Source: an uncultured bacterium (GTDB lineage Bacteria; Bacillota_I; Bacilli_A; RF39; UBA660). From it: a stretch of DNA of 8,803 nucleotides. The notes beneath the pieces are model-generated. The model was not told where the DNA came from. It saw nothing but the letters and a program-made list of their open reading frames with translations, and ran no database searches. Location: positions 1 through 8,803 of the forward strand of contig CASEAD010000073.1 of assembly GCA_949285775.1 (NCBI GenBank). Direction: 5' to 3'. This document shows, piece by piece, positions 1-5,369 of this stretch; the stretch's first letter is position 1; every line of letters begins with the position of its first letter. The position numbers were made by a program, and so were the translations under genes.

Positions 1-26
1 AAATCAATACCAATTATTTTACTCAT
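1..26 (-). CDS. dnaK: DnaK (Hsp70 chaperone), N-terminal fragment cut by window edge
   Basis: Seen: the minus strand opens an ATG at 24-26 reading MSKIIGID before the window ends. This matches the near-invariant DnaK N-terminus (M-S/G-K-I-I-G-I-D-L-G-T-T-N-S), the first phosphate-binding strand of the Hsp70 ATPase domain. An AAAGGTGA Shine-Dalgarno sequence (33-40) lies 6 nt upstream. The gene follows hrcA, grpE and a small membrane gene on the same strand, the place dnaK usually occupies in Bacillota. DnaK is the ATP-dependent cytoplasmic chaperone whose nucleotide exchange is driven by GrpE. Only 26 bases are visible, so nothing can be said about the rest of the protein. The identification rests on the eight residues plus synteny and is quite safe. 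Confidence 0.9.
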
Positions 27-54
27 ATATATTCACCTTTCCTTTACAAATTTA

Positions 55-60
55 ATTATA
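55..60 (-). promoter_or_regulatory. Possible -10 box upstream of dnaK
   Basis: The minus strand reads TATAAT about 30 nt before the dnaK start codon. The only -35-like hexamer nearby, TTGATA at 82-87, is 21 bp away, too far for an ordinary sigma-A promoter, and there is no TGn extension. No CIRCE is present between this box and dnaK, so dnaK may depend mainly on transcription from the hrcA promoters. Treat this as a weak candidate for a secondary internal promoter. Confidence 0.25.
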
Positions 61-144
61 TTTTAACTTAAAGACTCATTCTATCAAGGCCTTCCAATTA
101 TTATTTAACTAATATTCTATATCTTAATAACTCTTTCTATATAA

Positions 145-179
145 ATAACCATAATTTCAAGGATAATCATAATATCAAG
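145..179 (-). repeat. Imperfect 18-bp tandem direct repeat upstream of dnaK
   Basis: On the minus strand CTTGATATTATGATTAT (163-179) is followed after one base by CTTGAAATTATGGTTAT (145-161). They match at 15 of 17 positions with an 18-bp period. A more diverged copy, CTTGATAGAATGAGTCT (72-88), shares 13 of 17 positions with the first. The repeats lie in the otherwise featureless 185-bp gap between the small membrane gene and dnaK. Such spacing could suit a DNA-binding protein, but chance similarity in AT-rich DNA is possible. Confidence 0.4.
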
Positions 180-211
180 AATATTTAAAACTATATATCT
201 AACATTGCCCA

Positions 212-433
212 TCAATCACTCTCTTCATCTATAATAACAATCCTCTTACTCTTCTTTTTATTTTTTTTATCACTATAACTATTAGTTTTCTTCTTAATAG
301 CACCATATATAAATAACGCTAATAAAGCGATAAGAATAAAAGGAAGTAACCAAATAAACAAATTAACTGCAATAATCGCTACTACAATCGCTACCAATAT
401 ATATACTATTTCTCTAATATTATCTTTATTCAT
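212..433 (-). CDS. Small membrane protein of unknown function between grpE and dnaK
   Basis: A 73-residue protein I do not recognise. Residues 9 to about 46 are almost entirely hydrophobic and long enough for two membrane helices, with a likely turn near Trp28-Leu-Pro. The remainder is a hydrophilic tail rich in Lys (about residues 47-65) that ends acidic (DEESD). The charge pattern suggests the tail lies in the cytoplasm. The ATG start overlaps the grpE stop by 8 nt, so translation is probably coupled, and a GGTGAAGG stretch just upstream can act as a ribosome binding site. The gene therefore belongs to the heat-shock operon and should be induced with hrcA, grpE and probably dnaK. A membrane protein is not the usual occupant of the grpE-dnaK gap. 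TGA is the stop, and an in-frame TAG follows shortly after. Real gene: likely; function: unknown. Confidence 0.7.
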   Translation of the reverse strand: MNKDNIREIVYILVAIVVAIIAVNLFIWLLPFILIALLALFIYGAIKKKTNSYSDKKNKKKSKRIVIIDEESD

Positions 434-1103
434 TAACCTTCACCATAGCAGGTCTAATTACCTTATCCTTATACATATATCCTTTCTGCAGAACCTCAAG
501 AACTACACCAGCAGGCTTATTTTCATCGTGTTCAGTAAGAACAGCATGATGATAAGTAGGATCAAACTCTAACCCAGAAGCTTCTATCTCCTTAATATCA
601 AATCTATTAAGCAAATTTAAAGTATTAGAATAAATTAACTTAAAACCTTCCAAAAACTTAGAAACCTCATCACTCAAATCATTATCATCCATCTTAATAG
701 CACGTTCAAAATTATCCATTATAGGAAGAAAATCCTTTAAAATATCTTCATTTTTATATTTTAACATCTTATTAACTTCTTCATCTTTTCTCCTCTTATA
801 ATTAGCAACCTCAGCCTTTTCTCTCAAATAAGCCTCTTCCAGAACCTTAATCTTTTTATTTAATTCTGCAATTAAAACCTTATCCTCATTTATACTTTTC
901 TCATCACATTTACATTCCTTATTGGAATCCTTTTTACAAGAGCACTCACTATCCTTGTTACATTCACATTTATTTATCTCTTCATTATGTTTAAACTTCT
1001 CTTCATTATGTTCACTCTTATGTTCGTTATGTTTAAACTTCTCTTCATTATGTTCATATTTCTTATCTTTCTTTTTATTTTTATCTTTATACTTATTTTC
1101 CAT
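426..1103 (-). CDS. grpE: GrpE nucleotide exchange factor with His/Cys-rich N-terminal extension
   Basis: GrpE releases ADP from DnaK and so drives the chaperone cycle in the cytoplasm. Counting from the ATG at 1103 it has 225 residues. Residues 76-115 resemble the long dimer helix, with NYKRRKDEE matching the family's NYRRR motif. FLPIMDNFERA (125-135) and the C-terminal beta domain, including FDPTYHHAV (180-188) and GYMYKDKVIRPAMVKV (208-223), are typical. The first 75 residues are unusual: Lys-rich, a 14-residue repeat (17-27 and 31-41, EHNEEKFKHNE), five His, then three CxC pairs (Cys 46/48, 54/56, 64/66). Start choice: the frame opens further up at a TTG (1115), but that would lie in the GGAGGT ribosome binding site (1108-1113). 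The second of two adjacent ATGs has the best spacing, 5 nt from GGAGG. The start overlaps hrcA by 11 nt and the stop overlaps the next gene by 8 nt. Confidence 0.95.
   Translation of the reverse strand: MENKYKDKNKKKDKKYEHNEEKFKHNEHKSEHNEEKFKHNEEINKCECNKDSECSCKKDSNKECKCDEKSINEDKVLIAELNKKIKVLEEAYLREKAEVANYKRRKDEEVNKMLKYKNEDILKDFLPIMDNFERAIKMDDNDLSDEVSKFLEGFKLIYSNTLNLLNRFDIKEIEASGLEFDPTYHHAVLTEHDENKPAGVVLEVLQKGYMYKDKVIRPAMVKVNE
981..1056 (-). repeat. 42-bp tandem in-frame repeat in the grpE 5' region
   Basis: Positions 985-1014 and 1027-1056 are identical over 30 bp with a 42-bp offset. Extending leftward to 981 and 1023 adds four bases with one mismatch. Because 42 is a multiple of three, the duplication stays in frame and encodes the repeated EHNEEKFKHNE unit. 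The near-perfect DNA identity suggests a recent duplication or one prone to copy-number change. Confidence 0.85.
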
Positions 1104-2091
1104 CATTACCTCCAATATTATCTTTTATATAATCAAGTAAACTAACTACTCTATCATATTCCATTCTCTTAGGACCAACTATCGCTATTGTACCCTCTTC
1201 GCCATTAAAGTCATATCTAGTCTTAATAACCGAAACATCATCAGATATATCACTATCGCTACCAATATATATATTAATACCATTATTCTCTTCTTCCCTA
1301 ATACTAGAAACATCATCAAACTTAGATAATATTTCTTTTACCTTATCAATATTAGAAAACTCAGGCTGTTTCAAAAAATTATTCCTACCAACAAATTTAA
1401 CATCATTAGCCTTGTTACTAAATTCAGAAAAAGCATCATAAAAAGCATTATATAATATCTCATGTTGAACAACATACTTACCAATAATAGGTTTAATCTC
1501 ATACTCTAACTTCTCACTTACCTCATTAATCGCCGTACCGACCAACATCTTATTAATAAGCTCAACAGTCTTCCTTACATCCTCAATAGAAACACTATTA
1601 GGTAAATACAAATTCTTATGTTCAACAACACCCTTATCAGTAATAACCATCGTAAGAACCTTATTACCATCTAAAGGAACTATTTCTACTTGTTTTAATC
1701 TATTATCCCGAGCACTATTACCAAGAACTATAGAAGTATAATTAGTAATCTCCGATACAATCTCAATACTCTTCTTAATAGTATCAGATAAATCTAAAGA
1801 ATTATTTCGAAAAATAGTCTGTAACTTCAACATATCCTCCCCAGTCATTTCCTTAGGTTTCATTAAATTATCCACATAAAACCTATATCCGACCTCACTA
1901 GGAATACGCCCTGAAGCAAAATGATTTTTCTCCAAATAACCAAGTTCTTCCAAATGAGCCATCTCATTCCTAATAGTAGCACTAGAACAATCTAACTTAG
2001 CACAAACCGCCGAAGAACTAATAGGTCTTGCAGTACTAATATATTCTTCAACAATAATCTTTAATATATCCTTTTGTCTTTCAGTTATCAA
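1093..2091 (-). CDS. hrcA: HrcA heat-shock transcriptional repressor
   Basis: HrcA binds CIRCE operators and represses the class I heat-shock genes; GroEL normally helps keep it active. Counted from TTG at 2091 it has 332 residues, close to the usual 340 or so. MITERQKDIL matches the family start. The winged-helix DNA-binding domain includes SSATIRNEMAHLEELGYLEK (36-55) and SGRIPSEVGYRFYVD (60-74), the most conserved HrcA signature. GPKRMEY (306-312) is the typical C-terminal motif. Start choice: the longest frame opens at GTG 2100, but that GTG lies inside AAGGAAGTGAT (2096-2106), a near-perfect match to the anti-Shine-Dalgarno sequence. The TTG four bases after it fits both the spacing and the family N-terminus. 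The gene is first in the operon and presumably autoregulated by the two CIRCE elements upstream. Its last codons (GlyGlyAsnAsp) encode the grpE ribosome binding site. Confidence 0.95.
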   Translation of the reverse strand: MITERQKDILKIIVEEYISTARPISSSAVCAKLDCSSATIRNEMAHLEELGYLEKNHFASGRIPSEVGYRFYVDNLMKPKEMTGEDMLKLQTIFRNNSLDLSDTIKKSIEIVSEITNYTSIVLGNSARDNRLKQVEIVPLDGNKVLTMVITDKGVVEHKNLYLPNSVSIEDVRKTVELINKMLVGTAINEVSEKLEYEIKPIIGKYVVQHEILYNAFYDAFSEFSNKANDVKFVGRNNFLKQPEFSNIDKVKEILSKFDDVSSIREEENNGINIYIGSDSDISDDVSVIKTRYDFNGEEGTIAIVGPKRMEYDRVVSLLDYIKDNIGGNDGK

Positions 2092-2095
2092 TGAT

Positions 2096-2106
2096 ATCAC
2101 TTCCTT
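2096..2106 (-). promoter_or_regulatory. Extended Shine-Dalgarno deciding the hrcA TTG start
   Basis: Minus-strand AAGGAAGTGAT matches the anti-SD complement AAGGAGGTGAT at 10 of 11 bases. It ends 4 nt before TTG at 2091, the same layout as the ATPase gene (GAGGTGAT, 4 nt, GTG). It overlaps the end of the proximal CIRCE arm by 2 nt, so operator and ribosome binding site adjoin. Confidence 0.75.
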
Positions 2107-2131
2107 AGCAATTCCAATTTATGAATGCTAA
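2105..2131 (-). promoter_or_regulatory. CIRCE operator 1 (proximal), upstream of hrcA
   Basis: Plus strand TTAGCAATT, then exactly nine bases, then GAATGCTAA. The CIRCE consensus is TTAGCACTC-N9-GAGTGCTAA, so the arms match at 7 of 9 and 8 of 9 positions with the correct spacer. It covers the predicted start of transcription of the proximal promoter and reaches into the hrcA ribosome binding site, where bound HrcA would block transcription initiation. Confidence 0.88.
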
Positions 2132-2135
2132 AGCA

Positions 2136-2164
2136 ATTATATTACTATTTTTTAGCAATGTCAA
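2136..2164 (-). promoter_or_regulatory. Perfect sigma-A promoter for the hrcA operon
   Basis: The minus strand carries TTGACA (2159-2164), a 17-bp spacer and TATAAT (2136-2141): both hexamers are full consensus with optimal spacing. Transcription should start near 2129, at the edge of the proximal CIRCE. The -35 box overlaps an arm of the distal CIRCE, so both operators can interfere with polymerase. Confidence 0.88.
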
Positions 2165-2178
2165 TAATTATTTGCTAA
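2152..2178 (-). promoter_or_regulatory. CIRCE-like operator 2 (distal), upstream of hrcA
   Basis: Plus strand TTAGCAATG, exactly nine bases, then ATTTGCTAA. The six outer bases of both arms (TTAGCA/TGCTAA) are perfect CIRCE; the inner bases diverge (13 of 18 matches overall). It overlaps the -35 of the proximal promoter and lies immediately downstream of a second candidate -10. Its centre is 47 bp from that of the proximal CIRCE. Confidence 0.75.
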
Positions 2179-2185
2179 TTTTTTA

Positions 2186-2197
2186 TAAATTATAGCA
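2186..2197 (-). promoter_or_regulatory. Candidate extended -10 promoter, distal, for hrcA operon
   Basis: The minus strand reads TTTGCTATAAT, with TATAAT at 2189-2194 preceded by TG and one base, an extended -10. No good -35 is present at 17-18 bp upstream (AATAGT at 17 bp). Transcription would begin near 2182, just before the distal CIRCE, repeating the layout of the proximal promoter and operator. Confidence 0.4.
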
Positions 2198-2220
2198 AAA
2201 AAAGAAACATAACTATTTCT
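2197..2220 (-). terminator. Weak possible terminator after the AAA ATPase gene
   Basis: The minus strand has AGAAA, an 8-nt loop and TTTCT followed by a run of seven or more T (2197-2203). The stem is only 5 bp with one G-C pair and includes bases beside the TAG stop, so it is weak. Some readthrough into hrcA is possible. Confidence 0.25.
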
Positions 2221-3547
2221 CTCTCAAAAATCTTTTAAGTAAAAAAGCCATAAAATAAGGAAATGTATAAAACTTACCATTAAAACCAATGTTCTTATTA
2301 CACAACTTAATACCATACTTAATATCCTTATACAAATTACTATTAATCAAATTATTTAAAGATACAGTAGAATTATCATTAGCTTTAACTTCAATAGGAA
2401 TCAAAGAATCACTATCTCTTACAAAGAAATCCATTTCAATAGTCCCTTTATCATTCTTATAAAAATATAAGGAATAACCCTCTTTTACCAACATATCCGC
2501 TACAACATTCTCATATATAGCCCCCTTATAAGTATTAAAATTCTTATTATTCCTCAAATCTTCTTGTACCTCATCATCTAAAGAACCAATCAAAAGCCCA
2601 GTATCTCTAAAATATATTCTATAATTATCTGGATTATAATTTCCTCTCAAAGGAAGCTCAGGCCTCTCAAGACAATAACAAACATTAATTATCCCTGCAT
2701 TATTAAGCCATTCAATTATTCCTACATATTCCCTATTTCTAGCACCATTGCCTACTTTAGATACTCTAAACTTCTTATTCTCATTACCAAGAAAAACAGG
2801 AATCTTATCATATACATTAAGTATCCTTGCCTGATCAAGACCAACAGCATATTTTGTAATATCTTCCTTATAATCAAGCAATATTTGCCTTTGCATATCC
2901 AGTATACCACCATAATTACCATTCTCTATAAATCTCCTCACAATAGCAGGCATACCACCAACAACCATATACTCCTCAAAAACATTCATCATAACCTTAT
3001 ACTCAAGTTCTGACAACGCCCTATTCTCTAACATATGCAAATACATATCTTCAATTTGCTCACTTCTATATCCACGAGCCCATAAAAATTCTTCAAAATC
3101 CATTGAGTTCATCTCATAATCTTGCTTATTACCAACACTATTAGATTCGATTTCTCTATAATTAATACCCATCAAAGAACCAGAACATATAACATCATAT
3201 CTCTTATCAATATTAAAAGCCTTAAGTGAAGTAGCAACATTTATACAATCTTGTATCTCATCAAAAAATATCAAAGTCTCACCAGGTACAAACTTAAAAT
3301 TAGGATTAATTAAACTAATATTCTTAATAATCGTATCAACTTCAAATCCATCATCAAAAACAGCCTTATATTGTTTCTGCAAAGCAAAATTAATTTCTAC
3401 AACATTACTATAATTATTTCTAGCAAAATTTTCTATCGCATCAGTCTTCCCCACTTGCCTTGCTCCCTTTACAATAAGAGGAAGCCTATCCTTACTATTC
3501 TTCCAAGAAACTAAATAATCATCTATCTTTCTTCTTAGCCTAACCAC
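2213..3547 (-). CDS. AAA ATPase with DUF4143 / PD-(D/E)XK nuclease-like C-terminus
   Basis: 444 residues from the chosen start. The N-terminal AAA_14-type ATPase domain shows Walker A GARQVGKT (28-35), Walker B LIFFDEIQD (92-100) and the sensor-like CSGS (121-124). The middle carries the family's YMVVGGMPAIV. The C-terminal DUF4143 part has YENVVADML (345-353), then E371/D373 in IEMDFF and E386/K388 in IPIEVKA, spaced like a PD-(D/E)XK nuclease active site. Proteins of this family are common and often multicopy in gut bacteria; their role is not established, and nuclease activity here is an inference. The longest frame starts with GTG at 3556, inside the ribosome binding site TGAGGTGAT (3552-3560); the GTG at 3547, four bases after it, is preferred. 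The gene has its own promoter and lies between the flippase and hrcA with no evident functional link. Confidence 0.9.
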   Translation of the reverse strand: MVRLRRKIDDYLVSWKNSKDRLPLIVKGARQVGKTDAIENFARNNYSNVVEINFALQKQYKAVFDDGFEVDTIIKNISLINPNFKFVPGETLIFFDEIQDCINVATSLKAFNIDKRYDVICSGSLMGINYREIESNSVGNKQDYEMNSMDFEEFLWARGYRSEQIEDMYLHMLENRALSELEYKVMMNVFEEYMVVGGMPAIVRRFIENGNYGGILDMQRQILLDYKEDITKYAVGLDQARILNVYDKIPVFLGNENKKFRVSKVGNGARNREYVGIIEWLNNAGIINVCYCLERPELPLRGNYNPDNYRIYFRDTGLLIGSLDDEVQEDLRNNKNFNTYKGAIYENVVADMLVKEGYSLYFYKNDKGTIEMDFFVRDSDSLIPIEVKANDNSTVSLNNLINSNLYKDIKYGIKLCNKNIGFNGKFYTFPYFMAFLLKRFLREK

Positions 3548-3570
3548 ACATATCACCTCATATCAAAATA

Positions 3571-3600
3571 ATTATATCACAAAATTCCTTTAATATACAA
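3571..3600 (-). promoter_or_regulatory. Sigma-A promoter with extended -10 for the AAA ATPase
   Basis: Minus strand: TTGTAT (3595-3600), 18-bp spacer, then TG-A-TATAAT with the hexamer at 3571-3576. The -35 is weak but the -10 is full consensus with the TGn extension. Transcription would start near 3564, leaving a very short leader before the ribosome binding site. The TGTGATATAATT core is identical to that of the VirD4-like gene's promoter. Confidence 0.7.
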
Positions 3601-3634
3601 AAGCTTTATCACATTTTTCCTAAAAAGAAAAAGA

Positions 3635-5260
3635 TTACTTTCTCTTAAACTTATCTATAACCTTCTTCAAATCAATACCAAGTACATCCTTCAAAATACC
3701 ATTCTTATAATTAATAAATATATATATACCAAAACTAACAACCCCAAATACCATAAGTATAGGAACCTGTAATAATCTATTATCTAATTCAGTAGGAACA
3801 ACTAACTTAAGCACCAATATAGAAACTACAAACACAATCCAAGAAACTATAAACTTAGGTAATTTCCCTAAAGTATTCTTAAAATTAAACTTATATTCCT
3901 TCTTTAAACTATATATAGAAACAAATATCGATACACTATACCCAATAATTGCCGCTACTATAGACCCATAACTAACATTAACTCCTATTTTATCTGCTAA
4001 TAAAATTAAAGGAATATCTAGTATAGCATTAACTGCTAAACCTAATATAACAGTCTTCATAACCAACTTATATTTATTAAGCCCCTGTAAAGTATTAACA
4101 ATAATAGTATATACTCCCCCAAATAAAGCTGTATAAACAAAAAATCTATATACTAATGGACCATAATAACTATTACCATAAAATAATGTCCATACTGGCT
4201 CAACTAATAAAGATAAAAATAAAGTCATAGGAACAATAACCAAAAATACACATTGAAGAGACTTATTAAACTTAAGATTTACATCCTTCATATCCCCTTT
4301 AGCAAAACTACTAACAATATTAGGAATCAAACTAGTAACCAACCCTGTAGAAACAGCCAAAATAATATTATTTAACTTAACACCCCAAGTTGTATAAACT
4401 CCTATAATAGACTCCCCTATCTCCACACCAATTCCCAATATATCATACATAGTCCTAGATAAAAGAATCATATCCACCGTAACATATAAATTATTAACCA
4501 AACTAATCAATATAAAAGGAATAGAATAAGAAAATATCTTTCTAATAATATCCTTACTAGATATAACCTTCTCATCTTTACTTGACTTATCACAAAGTAT
4601 CTCACTACGACGAACCTTAACCCTCAAATATAAATATGCAAATAATCCCCCAAAAAAAGCTCCACTAACAGCAATACCAACCGCATACCTAAGAGGTAAA
4701 TCAAATACCCTAACACAAAAATAACTTCCAACTATAATAACCAATACCCTAATAACTTGTTCTATAATCTGACTAATAGAATAAGACGCTATAAACTTAT
4801 GCCCCTGCAATAACCCTCTTGTAACACTTAAAAAAGGAACAACCAAAATAGAAAAAGAAACTATTCTAATTACAAAAGCAATATCTTCTATCGTATTTCC
4901 CCCCGTAGAAGTTCCTATTATAAGTTCCCCAATCTGTGGTGCAAAAATAAATAAAATCAAAAATATAATAACAGATATAAAAGATATAATTTTAAGAGAT
5001 AACTTATAAGTATTATGCACAGACTTAGTATACCCTAATGCATTATATTCACTAGTAATCTTACTAATAGCAAAAGGAAAACCAGCACTAGAAATACTTA
5101 AAAATAACTGATATATATTATAAGCATACCCATATAAAGCTCCACCACGTTCCCCTATAATAGCATTAAAAGGAATAACATATACTATCCCAATAGCCCT
5201 AACAATAAAAATACTCAAAGTTGCAATAATAGTACCCTCTATAAAACTATTCTTCTTCAT
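3635..5260 (-). CDS. MurJ/YtgP/SpoVB-type lipid-linked oligosaccharide flippase
   Basis: A 541-residue integral membrane protein of the MOP flippase superfamily, of typical length for the 12-14 helix members. Hydrophobic segments separated by short charged loops run through the whole sequence. The N-terminal part, with RAIGIVYVIPFNAIIGERG and then ALYGYAYNIYQLFLSIS and GFPFAISKI, resembles Bacillus YtgP (MurJ), which flips lipid II for peptidoglycan synthesis. A relative that moves teichoic-acid or capsule precursors, or a SpoVB-like protein, cannot be excluded, so no symbol is given. The reading frame is open to 5305, but AGAGGTG (5265-5271) sits 4 nt before the ATG at 5260, making MKKNSFIEGT the likely N-terminus. 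The gene has its own promoter upstream and no convincing terminator before the next gene downstream. Confidence 0.88.
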   Translation of the reverse strand: MKKNSFIEGTIIATLSIFIVRAIGIVYVIPFNAIIGERGGALYGYAYNIYQLFLSISSAGFPFAISKITSEYNALGYTKSVHNTYKLSLKIISFISVIIFLILFIFAPQIGELIIGTSTGGNTIEDIAFVIRIVSFSILVVPFLSVTRGLLQGHKFIASYSISQIIEQVIRVLVIIVGSYFCVRVFDLPLRYAVGIAVSGAFFGGLFAYLYLRVKVRRSEILCDKSSKDEKVISSKDIIRKIFSYSIPFILISLVNNLYVTVDMILLSRTMYDILGIGVEIGESIIGVYTTWGVKLNNIILAVSTGLVTSLIPNIVSSFAKGDMKDVNLKFNKSLQCVFLVIVPMTLFLSLLVEPVWTLFYGNSYYGPLVYRFFVYTALFGGVYTIIVNTLQGLNKYKLVMKTVILGLAVNAILDIPLILLADKIGVNVSYGSIVAAIIGYSVSIFVSIYSLKKEYKFNFKNTLGKLPKFIVSWIVFVVSILVLKLVVPTELDNRLLQVPILMVFGVVSFGIYIFINYKNGILKDVLGIDLKKVIDKFKRK

Positions 5261-5283
5261 CACACACCTCTTCCATACCAATA

Positions 5284-5312
5284 ATTGTACTATCATTAAA
5301 ACCAATAATCAA
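5284..5312 (-). promoter_or_regulatory. Sigma-A promoter for the flippase gene
   Basis: Minus strand: TTGATT (5307-5312), 17-bp spacer, TACAAT (5284-5289). The hexamers match consensus at 4 of 6 and 5 of 6. It lies between the terminator of the upstream gene and the flippase ribosome binding site, with a short leader. Confidence 0.6.
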
Positions 5313-5337
5313 GTAACTACTTAAAATTTTACATAAG

Positions 5338-5369
5338 AAAAAATATTGAAATAAAACCATTCCAATATT
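5338..5369 (-). terminator. AT-rich rho-independent terminator after the VirD4-like gene
   Basis: The minus strand pairs AATATTGGAA (5360-5369) with TTTCAATATT (5342-5351): a 10-bp stem with one G-T wobble and an 8-nt loop, followed by further T residues (5338-5341). The stop codon itself overlaps the base of the stem. Low GC content makes it only moderately stable, but the position is right for ending the upstream gene. Confidence 0.5.

Noticed and set aside
84..95. AAGGCCTT palindrome in the gap before dnaK
   Set aside because: An 8-bp palindrome without a loop, T-run or repeat elsewhere; likely chance.
27..211. Possible CIRCE or strong promoter directly before dnaK
   Set aside because: I found no TTAGCA/TGCTAA dyad in this gap, and the only TATAAT lacks a properly spaced -35; reported only as a weak box.
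212..433. Mycoplasma-type code with TGA read as Trp
   Set aside because: Trp in the large genes is encoded by TGG, all large frames are intact under the standard code, and TGA serves as the natural stop here.
981..1056. CRISPR-like array
   Set aside because: There are only two copies, tandem and in frame inside grpE, with no regular unique spacers and no cas genes.
922..1140. Plus-strand frame of 72 codons, rich in Ser, Leu, Phe and Cys
   Set aside because: It is the antisense shadow of the repetitive Lys/Glu/His-rich grpE 5' end and hrcA 3' end, with no ribosome binding site or promoter.
3597..3640. Terminator after the flippase gene
   Set aside because: The region has T-rich stretches and an AAAAGCTTTT palindrome but no hairpin followed by a T-run that I would trust.
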